Shown in pieces: positions 1 to 8,700 of a stretch of 31,808 nucleotides of DNA. The position numbers and the translations under genes are program-made. Where the stretch lies: positions 1 to 31,808 of the IMG/VR virus record IMGVR_UViG_3300025873_000023, one strand, 5' to 3'. Position 1 is the stretch's first letter; the number at the start of each line of letters is the position of its first letter. The notes below the pieces were generated by a model that saw nothing but the letters and a program-made list of their open reading frames with translations, was not told where the DNA came from and did no database searches. The stretch comes from a virus.

Positions 1-168
1 GCGTTGTGGGCCGCTGACGCAGAGGCAATTGTGACTGATGTTAAGCGTTTGCCGACAATCGGGACAGCGCAGGCAGTAAGTATGCGGATTGACGGTCCAA
101 AATTGACAAACCATACGTGGGAAGTAAACGCTTTAGCGTTTACATACCTCCCACGCCGACTAAGGTAG
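1..168 (+). CDS. C-terminal end of a virion structural protein (partial)
   Basis: The open frame enters from the left edge and stops with TAG at 166-168, giving 55 visible residues ending in FTYLPRRLR. No start is in the window. The fragment has no recognisable domain. A structural role is inferred only from its position directly before the tail-fibre gene, 4 nt away. The last codons lie in a long interrupted hairpin (116-155), described separately. Confidence 0.6.
   Translation, partial: ALWAADAEAIVTDVKRLPTIGTAQAVSMRIDGPKLTNHTWEVNALAFTYLPRRLR
116..155 (+). repeat. Interrupted hairpin spanning the 3' end of the first gene
   Basis: The inner stem 124-132/135-143 is 9 bp with a 2-nt TT loop (CT-TT-AG centre). 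The outer stem 116-122/149-155 is 7 bp, with a small internal loop between them. It lies in the last codons before the stop. The CT-TT-AG apex is the same as in several hairpins of the array near 30.1-30.3 kb. There is no T-run, so it is not an obvious intrinsic terminator. Confidence 0.7.
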
Positions 169-172
169 ATAA

Positions 173-1801
173 ATGGCAGTATTAGGAGTAACAACCGTAT
201 TCTCGTCAGGCACCGCAATCGTTGCCTCGCAGATGAATACCAACTTTGACGACATCGAAGCATTCGTCAACACCACGCCCGGTCTGTTACAACTCACGGG
301 CGGGACGATCACTGGTGCTGTTCAGTTGAACAACACTTTGACGTTGGGGTCGTCGGGTGCTGGACATGATGTCGTCCTGTGGGGTGACACCACGGGTGAC
401 TATTTCTGGTATGACGCTGATACTAACAAGTTGGTTCTTGAGGGTACGAATGGTGCGACGGTGTTGGATGTTACTGATGGCAATGTTGTTATCGGTGATG
501 GCACCCTGACGGTGGGTTCTGATGGTGCGGGTGAGGATGTTACTTTCTATTCTGATACCGCAGGTGACCATTTTGTGTGGGATTCGTCCGCTGAGAAATT
601 GACGATTACTGGTACTGCCGCCGCGACTGCGTTGGATATTGCAGATGGTAACGTCACAATCGCTGACGATCTTGACGTTGACGGCACTACGAACCTTGAC
701 GCTGTATGTATTGACGGGAGTGTCGATCTGGACGGCGAGATGGTCGTGGGGGCGAACACCGACGGCTACGACGTTCAGTTCTTCGGAAACGCCGACGGCT
801 CATATCTGCTCTGGGACGAGTCGGCTGACCAGTTGCACGCCTATGGCTCGCTGATCGTCGCAGGCAACACGACCGACGCTGTGGACATGGGCCTCGTCGG
901 CGGCGTGGCGACCATCCGTGGGATCAACGTCGGGGCGAACGCCTACAACGACCTTGACATTCGTTGCGGTTCGACCACCCAGTTGTACCTAGACACCGCT
1001 GGCACCGTCGGCGTCGGCATTGCCACACCTGACAATCTGCTCCACGTTTGGGAAGCGTCGGCTGGGTCGGTCGCCGCTCACGCCGACGCTCAGGTCACCA
1101 TTGAGAACAGTGGTACCGCTGGACTCCAATTCCTGTCGAACTCGGCAGAGGAGAATCGGATCATCTTCGGTGACGCTGCCGACAACGACATCGGCGGCAT
1201 CACCTACGACCACAACGACAACACGATGAACTTCTACGCGAGTGCGGGGAAGGCCGCCCGCTTCTTGCACAATTCGGGGGGTGGTCGCCTCGTTGTGTAT
1301 GGCGGTGCTTCGAGTGCTGCCGAAGGCGGCGAGATAGAACTTGATGGCGGGACTTCCTATTCGGCAGACTTCTTCTTCGACCGCTACGGCGATGACATTC
1401 GCTGGTTGTGGGGTGGCGTGACAAAGTTCCAGATTGCATCAGACGGTGATCTCACGAACACAAATAACTCCTACGGTGCGATTTCGGATGAACGGGTCAA
1501 GACTGACATTGAACCCGCCCGCGACTACCTCGCTGACCTGCTGAACCTAGAGGTCGTCAACTTCGTCATCGACAAGCAGTTCGTCGCAACGTCAGACACC
1601 GAAGGCACCTTTGAGGCACTTGACGAGCCAAGCATCAAACAACTCGGAATGGTTGCCCAGCAGGTTGAACAGCACATAGCGGGACTCGTCAAAGAGGACA
1701 GGTTCGGCGTCAAATCTATGAAGTCGTCGGTGCTGGTGCCAATGCTTCTTCAGGCCGTCCAGACACTCACTGCTCGCATCGTAGCCCTTGAAGCAGCGTA
1801 A
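173..1801 (+). CDS. Tail fibre/spike with C-terminal S74 intramolecular chaperone
   Basis: 542 residues. It starts at ATG 173 behind AAGGTAG. The N-terminal half holds at least three diverged copies of a beta-rich unit with the pattern GxDVxFxxDxxGDYxxWD followed by KLxxxG (roughly residues 58-85, 113-140 and 193-222). Such units are typical of trimeric phage fibres. The C-terminus from about residue 433 matches the Peptidase_S74 chaperone family: GAISDERVK has the S-D-x-R-x-K signature (S438, K443), followed by the QLGMVAQQVE helix. In this family the Ser/Lys dyad releases the chaperone after trimerisation. The stop overlaps the next start (TAATG at 1799-1803). The receptor is unknown; fibre identity is well supported, exact placement on the particle is not. 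Confidence 0.9.
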   Translation: MAVLGVTTVFSSGTAIVASQMNTNFDDIEAFVNTTPGLLQLTGGTITGAVQLNNTLTLGSSGAGHDVVLWGDTTGDYFWYDADTNKLVLEGTNGATVLDVTDGNVVIGDGTLTVGSDGAGEDVTFYSDTAGDHFVWDSSAEKLTITGTAAATALDIADGNVTIADDLDVDGTTNLDAVCIDGSVDLDGEMVVGANTDGYDVQFFGNADGSYLLWDESADQLHAYGSLIVAGNTTDAVDMGLVGGVATIRGINVGANAYNDLDIRCGSTTQLYLDTAGTVGVGIATPDNLLHVWEASAGSVAAHADAQVTIENSGTAGLQFLSNSAEENRIIFGDAADNDIGGITYDHNDNTMNFYASAGKAARFLHNSGGGRLVVYGGASSAAEGGEIELDGGTSYSADFFFDRYGDDIRWLWGGVTKFQIASDGDLTNTNNSYGAISDERVKTDIEPARDYLADLLNLEVVNFVIDKQFVATSDTEGTFEALDEPSIKQLGMVAQQVEQHIAGLVKEDRFGVKSMKSSVLVPMLLQAVQTLTARIVALEAA

Positions 1802-2028
1802 TGGGTATCGAATGGGTCGGAGCAATCGGCGCAACAGCAACAGCGTCGATCACGGGCCTGTTCGGAGTGTTGATAGCGAGACTACGTAAAGAAAACACGG
1901 AACAACATGCAGCGAACCAAGCGAAACTGGAAGCAATAGGAACTGATGTGATTGAAGTGAAAGGCGATGTACGCGAAGTACGGTCGTCGCAGCAGCGCCA
2001 CTTGGAGTGGCACGCGGAGGTGGCATAA
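1801..2028 (+). CDS. Small membrane protein with C-terminal coiled coil
   Basis: 75 residues. One hydrophobic helix (about 4-26) is followed by ARLRKE and then a charged heptad-like helix to the end. The size, single N-terminal membrane span and cytoplasmic coiled coil resemble class III-type holins and small phage membrane proteins of unknown role, but no diagnostic motif is present. It overlaps the fibre gene by 1 nt and the next gene by 1 nt (TAATG), so translation is probably coupled. A second small membrane gene sits by the endolysin (16850-17002) and is the better holin candidate. Confidence 0.7.
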   Translation: MGIEWVGAIGATATASITGLFGVLIARLRKENTEQHAANQAKLEAIGTDVIEVKGDVREVRSSQQRHLEWHAEVA

Positions 2029-2318
2029 TGCCTACCTACACTCCAACACACCGTTTCGTAGGCGCTAATGCTCGTTCGATTGAGTACGAGTTGCGAAAGA
2101 TTTCGCAAAACATTTCAGGCGATATTACAGGGGTTACGGCAGGCGTTGGCCTGTCAGGTGGTGGAACGTCTGGTACAGTAACGTTAACTCTGGATGTGTC
2201 GGAATTGTCGGCGCTGGGTACAGACGCAGCGTTGACTGATTACGTCATCATTCAGGATGTGACAGATAATTCATCAAAGAAAGTGCTGGTAACAAACTTG
2301 CCAGCCGTTTGGAGTTAA
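2028..2318 (+). CDS. Small virion protein, beta-rich, paralogue of 2762-3010
   Basis: 96 residues. I start it at ATG 2028, which has GGAGGTGG just upstream and overlaps the previous stop. After about 30 residues comes a Gly/Thr-rich stretch (SGDITGVTAGVGLSGGG) and then LDVSELSALG..ALTDYVIIQD....KKVLVTNLP. The same order recurs in the protein at 2762-3010, so the two are duplicates. The GDITGVTAG type of segment is common in phage tail or fibre proteins. I infer a virion role from this and from position; no enzymatic motif is visible. Confidence 0.7.
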   Translation: MPTYTPTHRFVGANARSIEYELRKISQNISGDITGVTAGVGLSGGGTSGTVTLTLDVSELSALGTDAALTDYVIIQDVTDNSSKKVLVTNLPAVWS

Positions 2319-2320
2319 AC

Positions 2321-2482
2321 ATGGAAACACAAATTGGTATCGAAGATGTTCTGCGGAACCTGTCGGAGCGTGGACAGTTGGAATGGGAACTCGCTGTGAA
2401 GCGGGCCGAAAACGCTGTATTACAGGAGCAGTTGGCAGGCATGAACGGTGCATCAGTAGAAGAGGATTTAATTGTCCCTTAG
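2321..2482 (+). CDS. Small hypothetical protein (53 aa)
   Basis: Starts at ATG 2321, 2 nt after the previous stop, with GGAG 7 nt upstream. The product is one acidic, predicted helical protein with LSERGQLEWELAVKRAENAV in the middle, a heptad-like pattern. Similar short ERGxLEWELAxxRAEN proteins occur among phage structural genes, but I know no function. It overlaps the following TTG-started gene by 11 nt. Confidence 0.65.
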   Translation: METQIGIEDVLRNLSERGQLEWELAVKRAENAVLQEQLAGMNGASVEEDLIVP

Positions 2483-2762
2483 AAACCGATCTTCAGATTT
2501 TGGGGTTGCCCAGAGCGACCAGTCGTTGACGGTTTCGTCAACGGCTGTCGCCTTGACGATCCCGTCAGGAACTTATTCTGCCCTGTTGACCAACGGGGCC
2601 GAGGCTGTGCGCCTACGGTGGGGTACACCCACCGCGAGCGTGGGGCACTACATAGCACCATATACGAGCATTGAGTTGTTTACCGACATGAATGATGTGA
2701 AGTTGATTCGGGTCGGTTCGTCCGATTCGGTTGTATTCGCTACCTATTACGGACCTTCATAA
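2472..2762 (+). CDS. Small beta-sandwich-like virion protein
   Basis: 96 residues from a TTG start at 2472 preceded by GAAGAGGA. No ATG or GTG with a better site lies near the start. Alternating Thr/Ser/Val-rich strands (SLTVSSTAVALTIPSGTY, then ALLTNGAEAVRLRWG and IAPYTSIELFTDMNDVKLI) suggest a compact beta fold, as in small phage decoration or fibre-associated proteins. The stop overlaps the next ATG (TAATG at 2760-2764). Function unknown; the structural role is inferred from neighbours. Confidence 0.65.
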   Translation: MSLRNRSSDFGVAQSDQSLTVSSTAVALTIPSGTYSALLTNGAEAVRLRWGTPTASVGHYIAPYTSIELFTDMNDVKLIRVGSSDSVVFATYYGPS

Positions 2763-3010
2763 TGAGAAACCAGCGAACTTCTGAACAGTCAGCAGCGTTC
2801 ACAGGCGACATTGAGGGCATCGTTACGGCTGCTACGAGTGGCTTGAATGGTGGGGCTACAACGGGTACGGCTACTTTGGTGGTGGATGCGAGTCGGTTGA
2901 CTGCGTTGGGTGCGGAGGCTGTGTTGACGGATTACGTAATTTTGTACGATACGGATGCGGCTGCTACGAAGAAGGTTTTGGTTAGCAATATTCCGATTAC
3001 TTGGGGTTAA
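2762..3010 (+). CDS. Small virion protein, paralogue of 2028-2318
   Basis: 82 residues. It shares with the 2028-2318 product the order (S/T)GDI..GV/IVTA..GL.GG.T.GT.TL..D.S.L.ALG..A.LTDYVI..D....KKVLV.N.P, so it is a diverged duplicate with a shorter N-terminus. Its codons favour T-ending forms more than its neighbour's, so the copies have had different histories or one was imported. Role unknown, probably structural. Confidence 0.7.
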   Translation: MRNQRTSEQSAAFTGDIEGIVTAATSGLNGGATTGTATLVVDASRLTALGAEAVLTDYVILYDTDAAATKKVLVSNIPITWG

Positions 3011-3016
3011 TTAGTT

Positions 3017-3430
3017 ATGGCTTATGGTGACTTTACAGCGCGCGCTGGCGGTATCGGCAAGCGTGTAACCAATTACGGTTACGGCTTTGACGATATTTCG
3101 CGTGCCCGTGAAGGGTTGCAGCGTCAGAACGCATTCGGGAAATTCAATGTAAACAAGCAGGCACAAAATGCTGCACGCGCTCTTGGAGGTCAGTTCAATC
3201 GTCGTGGGATGGTTGACTCTGGTTTGCATCGTCGCGGCGCTGAACGTGGTGCAGCGAAGGCAGAGTTGGCGCGGTATGGTGTGGCGGCGCAGTCAGAGGA
3301 AGCAGGACGCCAACTAGACCGTCAGCGTCAGCAAATAGAGGAACAGTTCTATGGTGGCACAATGTCAGATCAGATCGCTAACGCGCTCCGTCGATTCGGT
3401 GTGGTGCAAAGTATGCAAGGGGTGATCTGA
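3017..3430 (+). CDS. Hypothetical basic virion protein
   Basis: 137 residues, rich in Arg, Gln and Gly, mostly helical by eye (REGLQRQNAFGKFNVNKQ, then EEAGRQLDRQRQQIEEQF). There is no signal peptide or membrane span. It sits between the small fibre-associated genes and the disordered 784-residue protein, and its TGA overlaps that gene's ATG. The Q/R-rich helices resemble phage internal or head-tail-associated proteins, but I do not recognise a family. Confidence 0.65.
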   Translation: MAYGDFTARAGGIGKRVTNYGYGFDDISRAREGLQRQNAFGKFNVNKQAQNAARALGGQFNRRGMVDSGLHRRGAERGAAKAELARYGVAAQSEEAGRQLDRQRQQIEEQFYGGTMSDQIANALRRFGVVQSMQGVI

Positions 3431-5784
3431 TGGGTGGCGGCGGCATAGATTTCAGGGCAATTCTAAAAAGCAAGGTTCCGAATCTTGCCCGTTTGGATCA
3501 GCCTTCGTTTGAAAGGATTTATCAGAACTTTTCTGAGAGTGTCGGCAAGTTTGGTCTTGGCGACGTAGAATCGTATTACAAGACTGCGGGTACTTCGGGG
3601 GATCAGCAACTTCAAGCGATGCAGGAACGTGTTGCGCAGCAGGCGGCTGCTGCTCAACCGAATCAACCTCCTCCCAGTGTTTCCCAAGCCGCTACTAGCC
3701 CTGAGGCACAACGTACAGGATTGGGCAGTGGCACAACTGTAAACGTCTTCAGTCCTGAGGCGGCACGCGCTCAGGGAGCGCAGGTACCTGCCTTTAGCCC
3801 TGAGTTGGCTCGCGCTCCTAGTACCCCTGTTGGGATGGACTTGTACACTAACCCTGAAGCGGGACGTACCGATCTGGGTGCTGGTACAACAGGGCCACCG
3901 TCGATTCGACAGAATGTTACTGATACTGCTGACCAAAACATGTTGGCTATGGCCGAACAGGCAGGCGCAGGAACGGTTCCTCCATCAATCCGACAGAATG
4001 TTACTAACACCGCAGATCAAAACATGTTGAATCAGGCTGAACAATTGGGTGGAGGAACGGCTGGATCCCCCATGATTGCTGGGCCACCAGCCCAGCCTCC
4101 CCAAAACACTGTTGACCAAAACGCTGTTGACAATTACTTGAGGTCACTGGCAGAAAAGCAAGCCGCCCAAGCCCAGATGCCTGCCCAACCAAATAGCCCT
4201 GAGTTTGTAGATTCAACGTTTACCCCTCTTGGAACTCCGCCCGCTGGCGGTGTACCTCCTGCTGGCGGTGGAGTACCTCCTGCTGGCGGTGGAGTACCCC
4301 CTGCTGGCGGCGTACCGCCGACCGCAGGATTTAACGCCCCAACTGATCTGACTGGGCAGATCAACACTGCATATGACACGTTGGCGCAAACTACCCAAGA
4401 ACAATTTGGTGGCTTGCAGACGCAGGACTTCTCCGACCAGATTCGGGCATTGGTCGAATCAGGTCGTGTAAGTATAAACGAGTTGAACGCACAGCAGTTG
4501 GCTACGTTACAACAGAGCGAAGCGCGCCGTATGGGTCAGATCGGTGACATTCAGGGTCAACTCCAAGGCGATCTGGGTCAACAGGAGCAGTACCGTCAAG
4601 ACATCCAGCAGCAGGTTGCCGCAGATGCGGCTACCCGTGCTGGTCAGATGACTGCCGATCAGGCAGCCCGTATTGAGGCTGCCCGTGGCGCACTGGGCGG
4701 TCAGGTTACTTCAGAGTTTGAAGAAGTAGCGGCGCTTACAGGTGGTTTGACGGGTTCGCAGGCGCTGTCTACGACTGCGGGTATGGACCGTTTGGCAACG
4801 GTTGCCAATCAGGGTGCGGCGTCGCGTTTGGCGGCGCCTGCCATGTTGGCTGCTGAGGCTCAGATGGCTGTAGGCGACGAGAAGTTCCGTTTGGAGAACC
4901 AGTTGGCGCAGTCGTTGTCTGAGGGTATGGCTGAGTTGAACATACAGGAACAGCAGCAGGTGATGCAGGAGGCAATGCGTCAGGAAGAGTTTGGTATGGC
5001 ACGCGATCAGGCGCTAGCGCAGGCGTTGACCAACATTGCTGGTCAACGGACGGGTGCGACGTTGGGTGAGGCTGGACGTATGGAAGACATTTCGCAGCGT
5101 CAGGGTGAGATTACGCAGGCTCAGGCGTATCAGACGGGTGAAACCATTGCGCAACGTGACTGGTCGGCGGGTGAAGCGGCGAAGGGTCGCGCACATTCGA
5201 CGGAGCAGGCACGGATTCGCGCTGAAGCGGACAATAAGAGGTTCAATGCTTCAATGAAAGAGGAGGTTCGCCAGTTTGATTTGAATTGGCAGCAGGACAA
5301 GGCGAATCGGGCTATAGATACTGCACGCATCGCCCAGCAGCATGGTTGGGATATTGATGAAGCCAACCAGCGTCAAGACAATTGGAAGGCAGAGTTTGAT
5401 CTGGCTGTCGGATCGGCGTCAGGTACTGTGGACCCTGCTGAGATTGATCCCAACAGTTTGTTGGGTCAGATCAACATGTCGTTCCCCGACATTCCTGATA
5501 CTACGAAGGTGCTTGCTATGCAGTTGTCGAATGAACTTGCATATCCTCCGACGAAGGATTGGAGTACAGGGGAGGTTACTTTCGCTGAACGTGAAGACAT
5601 GTTGGCGTCGTGGGGGTCGGAAGGCGCTGATCTTATAGGTGGATCAACGTTGGAGCCAGATGTGATCGCACAAATTACGGCGATCTTGGAGATTTCTGAC
5701 ACGTACAACGAAAATGCACGAACCGCAGGGAGGCAGCGACGCCGTGAGGAGGAGCAGTCGCAGGATTTGTATGCCTATAACTAA
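3430..5784 (+). CDS. Large disordered/coiled-coil virion protein (internal virion or ejection protein candidate)
   Basis: 784 residues, with AAGGGGTG just before ATG 3430. Residues 1-60 look folded. Residues 65-310 are low complexity, rich in Pro, Gln, Gly and Ala. They include two tandem 28-residue copies of PPSIRQNVT(D/N)TADQNML (about 157-212) and four PPAGGG-type repeats near 270-297. Residues 320-660 are Gln/Glu/Ala-rich helices with strong coiled-coil character. The C-terminus is acidic and more globular. Disordered plus coiled-coil proteins beside a giant protein are usual for internal virion or DNA-ejection proteins, so I infer that role. No enzymatic motif is seen. It overlaps the giant gene by 14 nt. 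Confidence 0.7.
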   Translation: MGGGGIDFRAILKSKVPNLARLDQPSFERIYQNFSESVGKFGLGDVESYYKTAGTSGDQQLQAMQERVAQQAAAAQPNQPPPSVSQAATSPEAQRTGLGSGTTVNVFSPEAARAQGAQVPAFSPELARAPSTPVGMDLYTNPEAGRTDLGAGTTGPPSIRQNVTDTADQNMLAMAEQAGAGTVPPSIRQNVTNTADQNMLNQAEQLGGGTAGSPMIAGPPAQPPQNTVDQNAVDNYLRSLAEKQAAQAQMPAQPNSPEFVDSTFTPLGTPPAGGVPPAGGGVPPAGGGVPPAGGVPPTAGFNAPTDLTGQINTAYDTLAQTTQEQFGGLQTQDFSDQIRALVESGRVSINELNAQQLATLQQSEARRMGQIGDIQGQLQGDLGQQEQYRQDIQQQVAADAATRAGQMTADQAARIEAARGALGGQVTSEFEEVAALTGGLTGSQALSTTAGMDRLATVANQGAASRLAAPAMLAAEAQMAVGDEKFRLENQLAQSLSEGMAELNIQEQQQVMQEAMRQEEFGMARDQALAQALTNIAGQRTGATLGEAGRMEDISQRQGEITQAQAYQTGETIAQRDWSAGEAAKGRAHSTEQARIRAEADNKRFNASMKEEVRQFDLNWQQDKANRAIDTARIAQQHGWDIDEANQRQDNWKAEFDLAVGSASGTVDPAEIDPNSLLGQINMSFPDIPDTTKVLAMQLSNELAYPPTKDWSTGEVTFAEREDMLASWGSEGADLIGGSTLEPDVIAQITAILEISDTYNENARTAGRQRRREEEQSQDLYAYN
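3898..4029 (+). repeat. In-gene tandem repeat, two 48-bp copies 84 bp apart
   Basis: 3898-3945 and 3982-4029 encode nearly the same peptide (PSIRQNVT then TADQNML). Third codon positions have diverged while the residues are kept, so selection on the protein rather than a fresh duplication explains the copies. Confidence 0.75.
4231..4320 (+). repeat. Pro-Gly tandem repeat inside the 784-residue protein
   Basis: Four units of 18-24 bp encode PPAGG(G)V. The DNA units are almost identical (CCTGCTGGCGGTGGAGTAC), which suggests slippage or recent expansion. Copy number may vary between relatives. Confidence 0.8.
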
Positions 5785-8700
5785 TCCAGCGCATCCGAAC
5801 TTTCGTAGTCGCGCATCGTCGGCGGTAAATAATATTCAAAGCCAGCGGGTGACCCCGCCGAGTGCAAAACCCATGTCGCATGGGGTTGACCAAACGTGGC
5901 TGTCAAGTGTGTTGGGTTTGCCTGAAGTTGATTATTCGCGCCGTTCGATAACGGGTCGTTACTCGCCTATGGGTTCTGACCCGCTTCACTACAAGCCGTC
6001 GCCTGCTACGCAGCGGTGGCTTCGTGATAACGAGAATAAGAGGGTTCGGGGCAATGAGTCCATATGGCAGAAACTTGCACCCGCTATGGGGCCATTCAAG
6101 TTAGGTTTTAACGCCATACTGAAGGGCAACACTATATCGGCTGTTGCGGGCCGTTGGTTTTTGGATTCCGTAGTAAATAGTCTCTCTAGTCCACTGGGCG
6201 AATTGATCGGTTGGTCAAATAACGGTTTCAAAACGGTGCCAATCGCGGCAGGGGGGGACATCCTGCCGACACCTGAGGTTTCTCCAACATCAGCAGCGGC
6301 AATGTCGGGTCTGTCGGCAGGCCCAAAGCCTATTAATTATATGGAAAAGTTGAGGGGGATGTACACATGGGGGGAGGTACTGGCTGATTACGACATTTGG
6401 CAAAGCAAGGAAGACCTGTGGAAAGCCCAAATAGCGGGCTTTACCTTGGACATAGGACTTGACCCAGTTACATACATGGGGTTGGTCAACAAGGGTGCTG
6501 GGCTGATTGCTAAACTTGTCGCTGGTGGCGGCAAGGGAGCCAAACAGGTTACGCGAATGGCGCTGAAGAAGAGTATACGGACTCAGATGGATGATGCGGC
6601 TCTTAGTGCTTTTGAGTTGTCGGGTAAGAATCCTTTCGATGAAGAAGTGTTGAGCAGTATTGTAGATGACATTGTTCGTTATGCAAAGAAGGCACCGTCA
6701 ACGACGGATGAGATTGCCGAGGCATACAAGCGTGGAGTGTACTTCCAAGCAGATGATTTGGGATTGGACAATTGGTTGGTCGTTGACTTGGCAAAGGCCG
6801 CAGGAGTTACGGGACCAGCCTTTGACGATGCATTCAAATTCATAATTAAGGCTGATCTCGCAGATGATATTGCGACGATCATCGCAGCGAGCGGTAAGGG
6901 CTTCGTTAAGGGTGCCACAAAGATAACGGATGACGAACTACGTATCGCTGCCAAGCATATTGCCGATTCTGGTTTGGATGCCAACTTTCGTGAAGCAGGC
7001 CAACAGGGGTACAAGGGGGCATGGTTCAAGGATTTGAAGGAGGCGGAAGAACTCAGTCTTGCCTTCGGGTTTAAGGTTCCGCTGACGGGACCGACGGGTC
7101 GTATCTTGCGGTTGCATAATTTGGATCAGCCGTTGGGGGTAAAGTTTTGGGCTGAGAATACACGCGCACCGTTTATCGGTACGTGGGTACGGGGTGTTCC
7201 ACAGGGCGCCCGAAAACTTATTTTTGGAAGGTCGGGCATGGGGGGTCCGTTGACCCCGTTGGGGTTCCTGCGTCGTGGGGGCCGCTTGGCTGACGTTCGG
7301 AAAATAATCCGTGCCGCAGAGAAGGCAGGCGATTACGGAACTGTTCAAAGTTATCGGGAGGTTCTGCATTCTGCTGGTCGTGGAAACGCCCAAAAGCGTT
7401 CCACGGAATTGAACCTTGCACGGTATCGCAAAGAGGTAGAAACTACGTTGGGGAAAGACACCCCTGAATGGGCAACGATCAAGGATGACTTGCTTCATGC
7501 AGCGGGCGGTGACGAGCAGGCGATACAACGCATCGGTCCTGAGCGTGCCAAAATTGTTCAGGAGTTTATGGAGTTTGTTCTGAATACGGCGAATGCGAGG
7601 GCTGGCCGAAACTTTATTAAGAGAACTGACTGGTATCGTCCGCGTCAATTGTCGGAAGAAGCCCGCAAGTACATGTTCGACAAGGGAACAGGTTTAGCCC
7701 AAGAACATCACATGCACGACTATGCCCTTGCTGGGTTTGAAAAGCAGCGCAAGTACGTTTCCCATGAACAGTTGCAGGAAATGATTGAGGCTGAAGTCAA
7801 GAAGGGTCTTTCACCTGAGGCTGCTCAAAAGGCCGTACGCAAGCGTGGCGCCCAAGACGAATTTATGGGCGAAAGGCTGATGTCGCCTGAAACCCACCCT
7901 GACGGGTTGTCTGTTGAGAATCAGATCAACGAGATTCTGGATCGTGCAGGCGTTGGCTACGACTTGTTCAGCAACGACTGGGACACGGTGATGGATTCGT
8001 ACATCAAACTTGTATCCCACCGCACAGGCGAAGTGTATGCGGAGACACTGTTAACCAAGTCAGGAATCTTCAAAAGACGGTATGTGAACCTGAAGCATAT
8101 TCCCGATATTGGTATTTCCAATTCGGTCAAGGTTGTACGCGACGCCGAAAAGTCGATGGTGAGGGCTGCTGCCCATGCGGAGGATGTGCTTAATCAAGCC
8201 GTTAAGCGTGTCGGGTCGAAACTTGCCAGTCAGCAACAGAACGTTATTGAACGTGAAGCCATTCTGAAACAGGCAGAGGCAACTTACGAGGCGGCTTTGC
8301 GTCGGCACGACGAATTGGTGAAGCCTGCCTTGGCAGCGGACGCTGAGGTTGGGGCGATTGACGCACGTATCGCAGAGTTGGACGCTGAGATGGCGAAACT
8401 GCAACAGCGCCTAGAGGGTGTAGATATTAGCCAGATGGCCGAACTGGAACAGCGGCGGATTGACATTGTTGCAGAGATGAACAATTTGCTTTCAAAGACT
8501 CCCCGCTTTGAGATGCACCTCAATCGTCTGCGAACCTCAACTGCTGCTGTGCTTGAGATGGAAGACAAGGTTACCAGTATCTATGGTGATGAGGAAACGT
8601 TTGAGTTCTTTGCCAAGATATTTGACGATCATAGAAGTTACGATGAAACGCTGGATGAGTACGTGCAGGTGCGCCTAGATGCACAGAAGGGCTTGGGGGC

